Source: Micromonospora pallida
Lineage (GTDB): Bacteria > Actinomycetota > Actinomycetes > Mycobacteriales > Micromonosporaceae
Length of the DNA stretch: 64,000 nt
Direction: 5' to 3'
Assembly (NCBI RefSeq): GCF_900090325.1
Contig: NZ_FMHW01000002.1
Coordinates: 2,728,001 to 2,792,000, forward strand
Positions within the stretch are counted from its first letter, which is position 1. Each line of letters begins with the position of its first letter. A program made the position numbers and the translations under genes. Under the pieces are notes generated by a model. It was not told the origin of the DNA. It worked only from the letters and a program-made list of their open reading frames with translations, and did no database searches. Of the stretch, positions 63,149 through 64,000 are shown one piece after another.

Positions 63149-63768
63149 CACAGCCTCGGGGAGAGGTAGATGACGAACAGGATGGCGACCCAGACCACGT
63201 CGACGAAGTGCCAGTAGATGGCGGCGTTGCGGACCCGGTCGTGGCGGTGCGCGCCGAAGCTGCCGCCACGTAGGGAGGCGGCCAGCAGCCAGGCGATCAT
63301 GGTCAGCCCGACCGCCACGTGCAGCCCGTGGAATCCGGTGATGACGTAGAAGAGCGACCCGTAGGCGTCGGTGGTGATGGTGAAGTGGCGCAGCTTGTCC
63401 GTGTACTCGGTGGCCTGCATGGCCAGGAACGTCACCCCGAGCAGGAGGGTGGCGGCCAGGCCGGACCGCAGCCGCCAGCGCTGCCCCTTGCGGATGCCGC
63501 GCTCGGCCCAGACCATCGGCAGGCTGCTGGGCACCAGCACGGCGGTCATCACCAGCGGGAGCAGCAGCTCCGGCGGCTCGATCCCCGGTGGGGGCCACGG
63601 CGCGCCGTACTGGAAGCGCAGGTAGAAGTAGCTGCCGAGCAGGCAGGCGAAGAGGGTGGCCTCGGTGACGACGAACATCACCATCCCCCACCAGCCGGTG
63701 GACCGGCCGACCGGCAGTTCGGTGGTCAGCGCCTCGGTGCCGGTGACCGCCGCGATGGTCCTGGTCAT
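63148..63768 (-). CDS. Cytochrome c oxidase subunit III
   Basis: This 206-residue protein has five helices of the heme-copper oxidase subunit III type: 'GWWGMVMFVVTEATLFACLLGSYFYLRF' at the N-terminus (residues 24-51), 'AMQATEYTD', and 'TGFHGLHVAVGLTMIAW'. 'IYWHFVDVVWVAILFVIYL' closes the protein. The Glu in 'TEATLF' and 'ATEYTD' and the His of GFHGLHV are conserved in the family. It overlaps the oxidase I gene end and the next gene. Length is that of short actinobacterial CtaE. Confidence 0.92.
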   Translation of the reverse strand: MTRTIAAVTGTEALTTELPVGRSTGWWGMVMFVVTEATLFACLLGSYFYLRFQYGAPWPPPGIEPPELLLPLVMTAVLVPSSLPMVWAERGIRKGQRWRLRSGLAATLLLGVTFLAMQATEYTDKLRHFTITTDAYGSLFYVITGFHGLHVAVGLTMIAWLLAASLRGGSFGAHRHDRVRNAAIYWHFVDVVWVAILFVIYLSPRL

Positions 63769-64000
63769 CGGCTCGCCCCGACTTCCTGGTCCGGCCGGCG
63801 CGGCGGCCAGAGCCAGACCGCGATGGTGCCGGCCACCGCCACGGCGGCCACGGCAGCCAGTGGGTACCAGGCGAACAGCAGCGCGGTGAAGAAGACCAGC
63901 ATCGCCACGGCGAGCAGCAACGGTTGCAGGGACGCCTCCGGCATCTCCACCGCCCGCTCCCGACGCCCGTCGAGTTCGCTGGTGAGCAGGGTCGTCCGCC
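63765..64000 (-). CDS. ctaD: Cytochrome c oxidase subunit I, C-terminal fragment (cut by window edge)
   Basis: The frame is open to the right edge of the window and encodes the last 78 residues of a protein: 'TTLLTSELDGRRERAVEMP' then 'EASLQPLLLAVAMLVFFTAL', two helices and 'PRRPDQEVGASR'. The 'LLTSxLDxxxxxxxxMPxxSLxPL' pattern followed by helices is the C-terminal extension of long caa3/aa3-type subunit I. No start is needed within the window. Its stop overlaps the subunit III start. The catalytic core with heme and copper ligands lies outside the window, so the assignment rests on this tail and the operon. Confidence 0.7.
   Translation of the reverse strand, partial: RTTLLTSELDGRRERAVEMPEASLQPLLLAVAMLVFFTALLFAWYPLAAVAAVAVAGTIAVWLWPPRRPDQEVGASR

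Noticed and set aside
1..64000. tRNA genes, CRISPR arrays, insertion sequences and prophage genes
   Set aside because: No cloverleaf-like T-loop sequence, no spaced short repeats, no transposase or integrase motifs were seen.

Overview
The window is very GC-rich DNA with many GTG and TTG starts, strong AGGAGG-type ribosome sites, tightly overlapping operons and long GC hairpins without U-tracts. This points to a filamentous actinomycete. Protein flavour (three-helix Rieske protein, QcrB type, many secreted proteins) fits Micromonosporaceae best, but that family assignment is inference. No tRNA, rRNA, CRISPR array or intact insertion sequence was seen.

Layout. (1) 1-5.2 kb: an RDD membrane protein, a small secreted protein and a 1266-residue HTH/STAND-NTPase/WD40 protein. 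(2) 5.3-16.6 kb: a GntR regulator divergent from a ten-gene organosulfur operon. The operon is preceded by a 49-residue Cys-containing leader peptide and a perfect GC hairpin that looks like an attenuator. It holds two OsmC proteins, a peptide-type ABC importer, an SsuD-like monooxygenase, an acyl-CoA-dehydrogenase-like monooxygenase and two flavin reductases. (3) 16.7-18.1 kb: a secreted M23 peptidase and a histone-H1-like protein. (4) 18.2-26.2 kb: a levan/fructose system of LacI regulator, secreted GH32, an Frc-type ABC importer and a PfkB kinase, with repeated LacI-type operators between the divergent promoters. (5) 26.3-28.7 kb: two secreted proteins of unknown function, one with collagen-like GPLG repeats. 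(6) 28.9-40.1 kb: a leftward nine-gene exopolysaccharide operon. It combines a PelF-like glycosyltransferase, a multi-spanning membrane protein, a CE18/Agd3-like deacetylase, two GH114-like proteins and nucleotide-sugar enzymes. It resembles bacterial Pel and fungal galactosaminogalactan loci.

(7) 40.1-43.7 kb: a long low-coding stretch, a frameshifted MFS transporter and a secreted FlhE-like protein. (8) 43.7-49.2 kb: a single-chain 1817-residue biotin-dependent acyl-CoA carboxylase. (9) 49.3-53.8 kb: a complete Liv-type branched-chain amino acid/amide ABC importer. (10) 53.8-56.3 kb: a decayed patch with a GH15 remnant and a chimera of a truncated FAD-linked oxidase joined to a truncated enolase-superfamily gene. 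(11) 56.3-64 kb: a leftward respiratory operon of cytochrome c oxidase I (cut by the window edge), oxidase III, a small membrane protein, CtaG, a lipoprotein cytochrome c, diheme cytochrome c, Rieske protein and cytochrome b, followed by a PoxB-like thiamine-diphosphate enzyme.

Two systems deserve most attention. One is the organosulfur operon under apparent leader-peptide attenuation. The other is the Pel/GAG-like exopolysaccharide operon carrying a CE18-type deacetylase.
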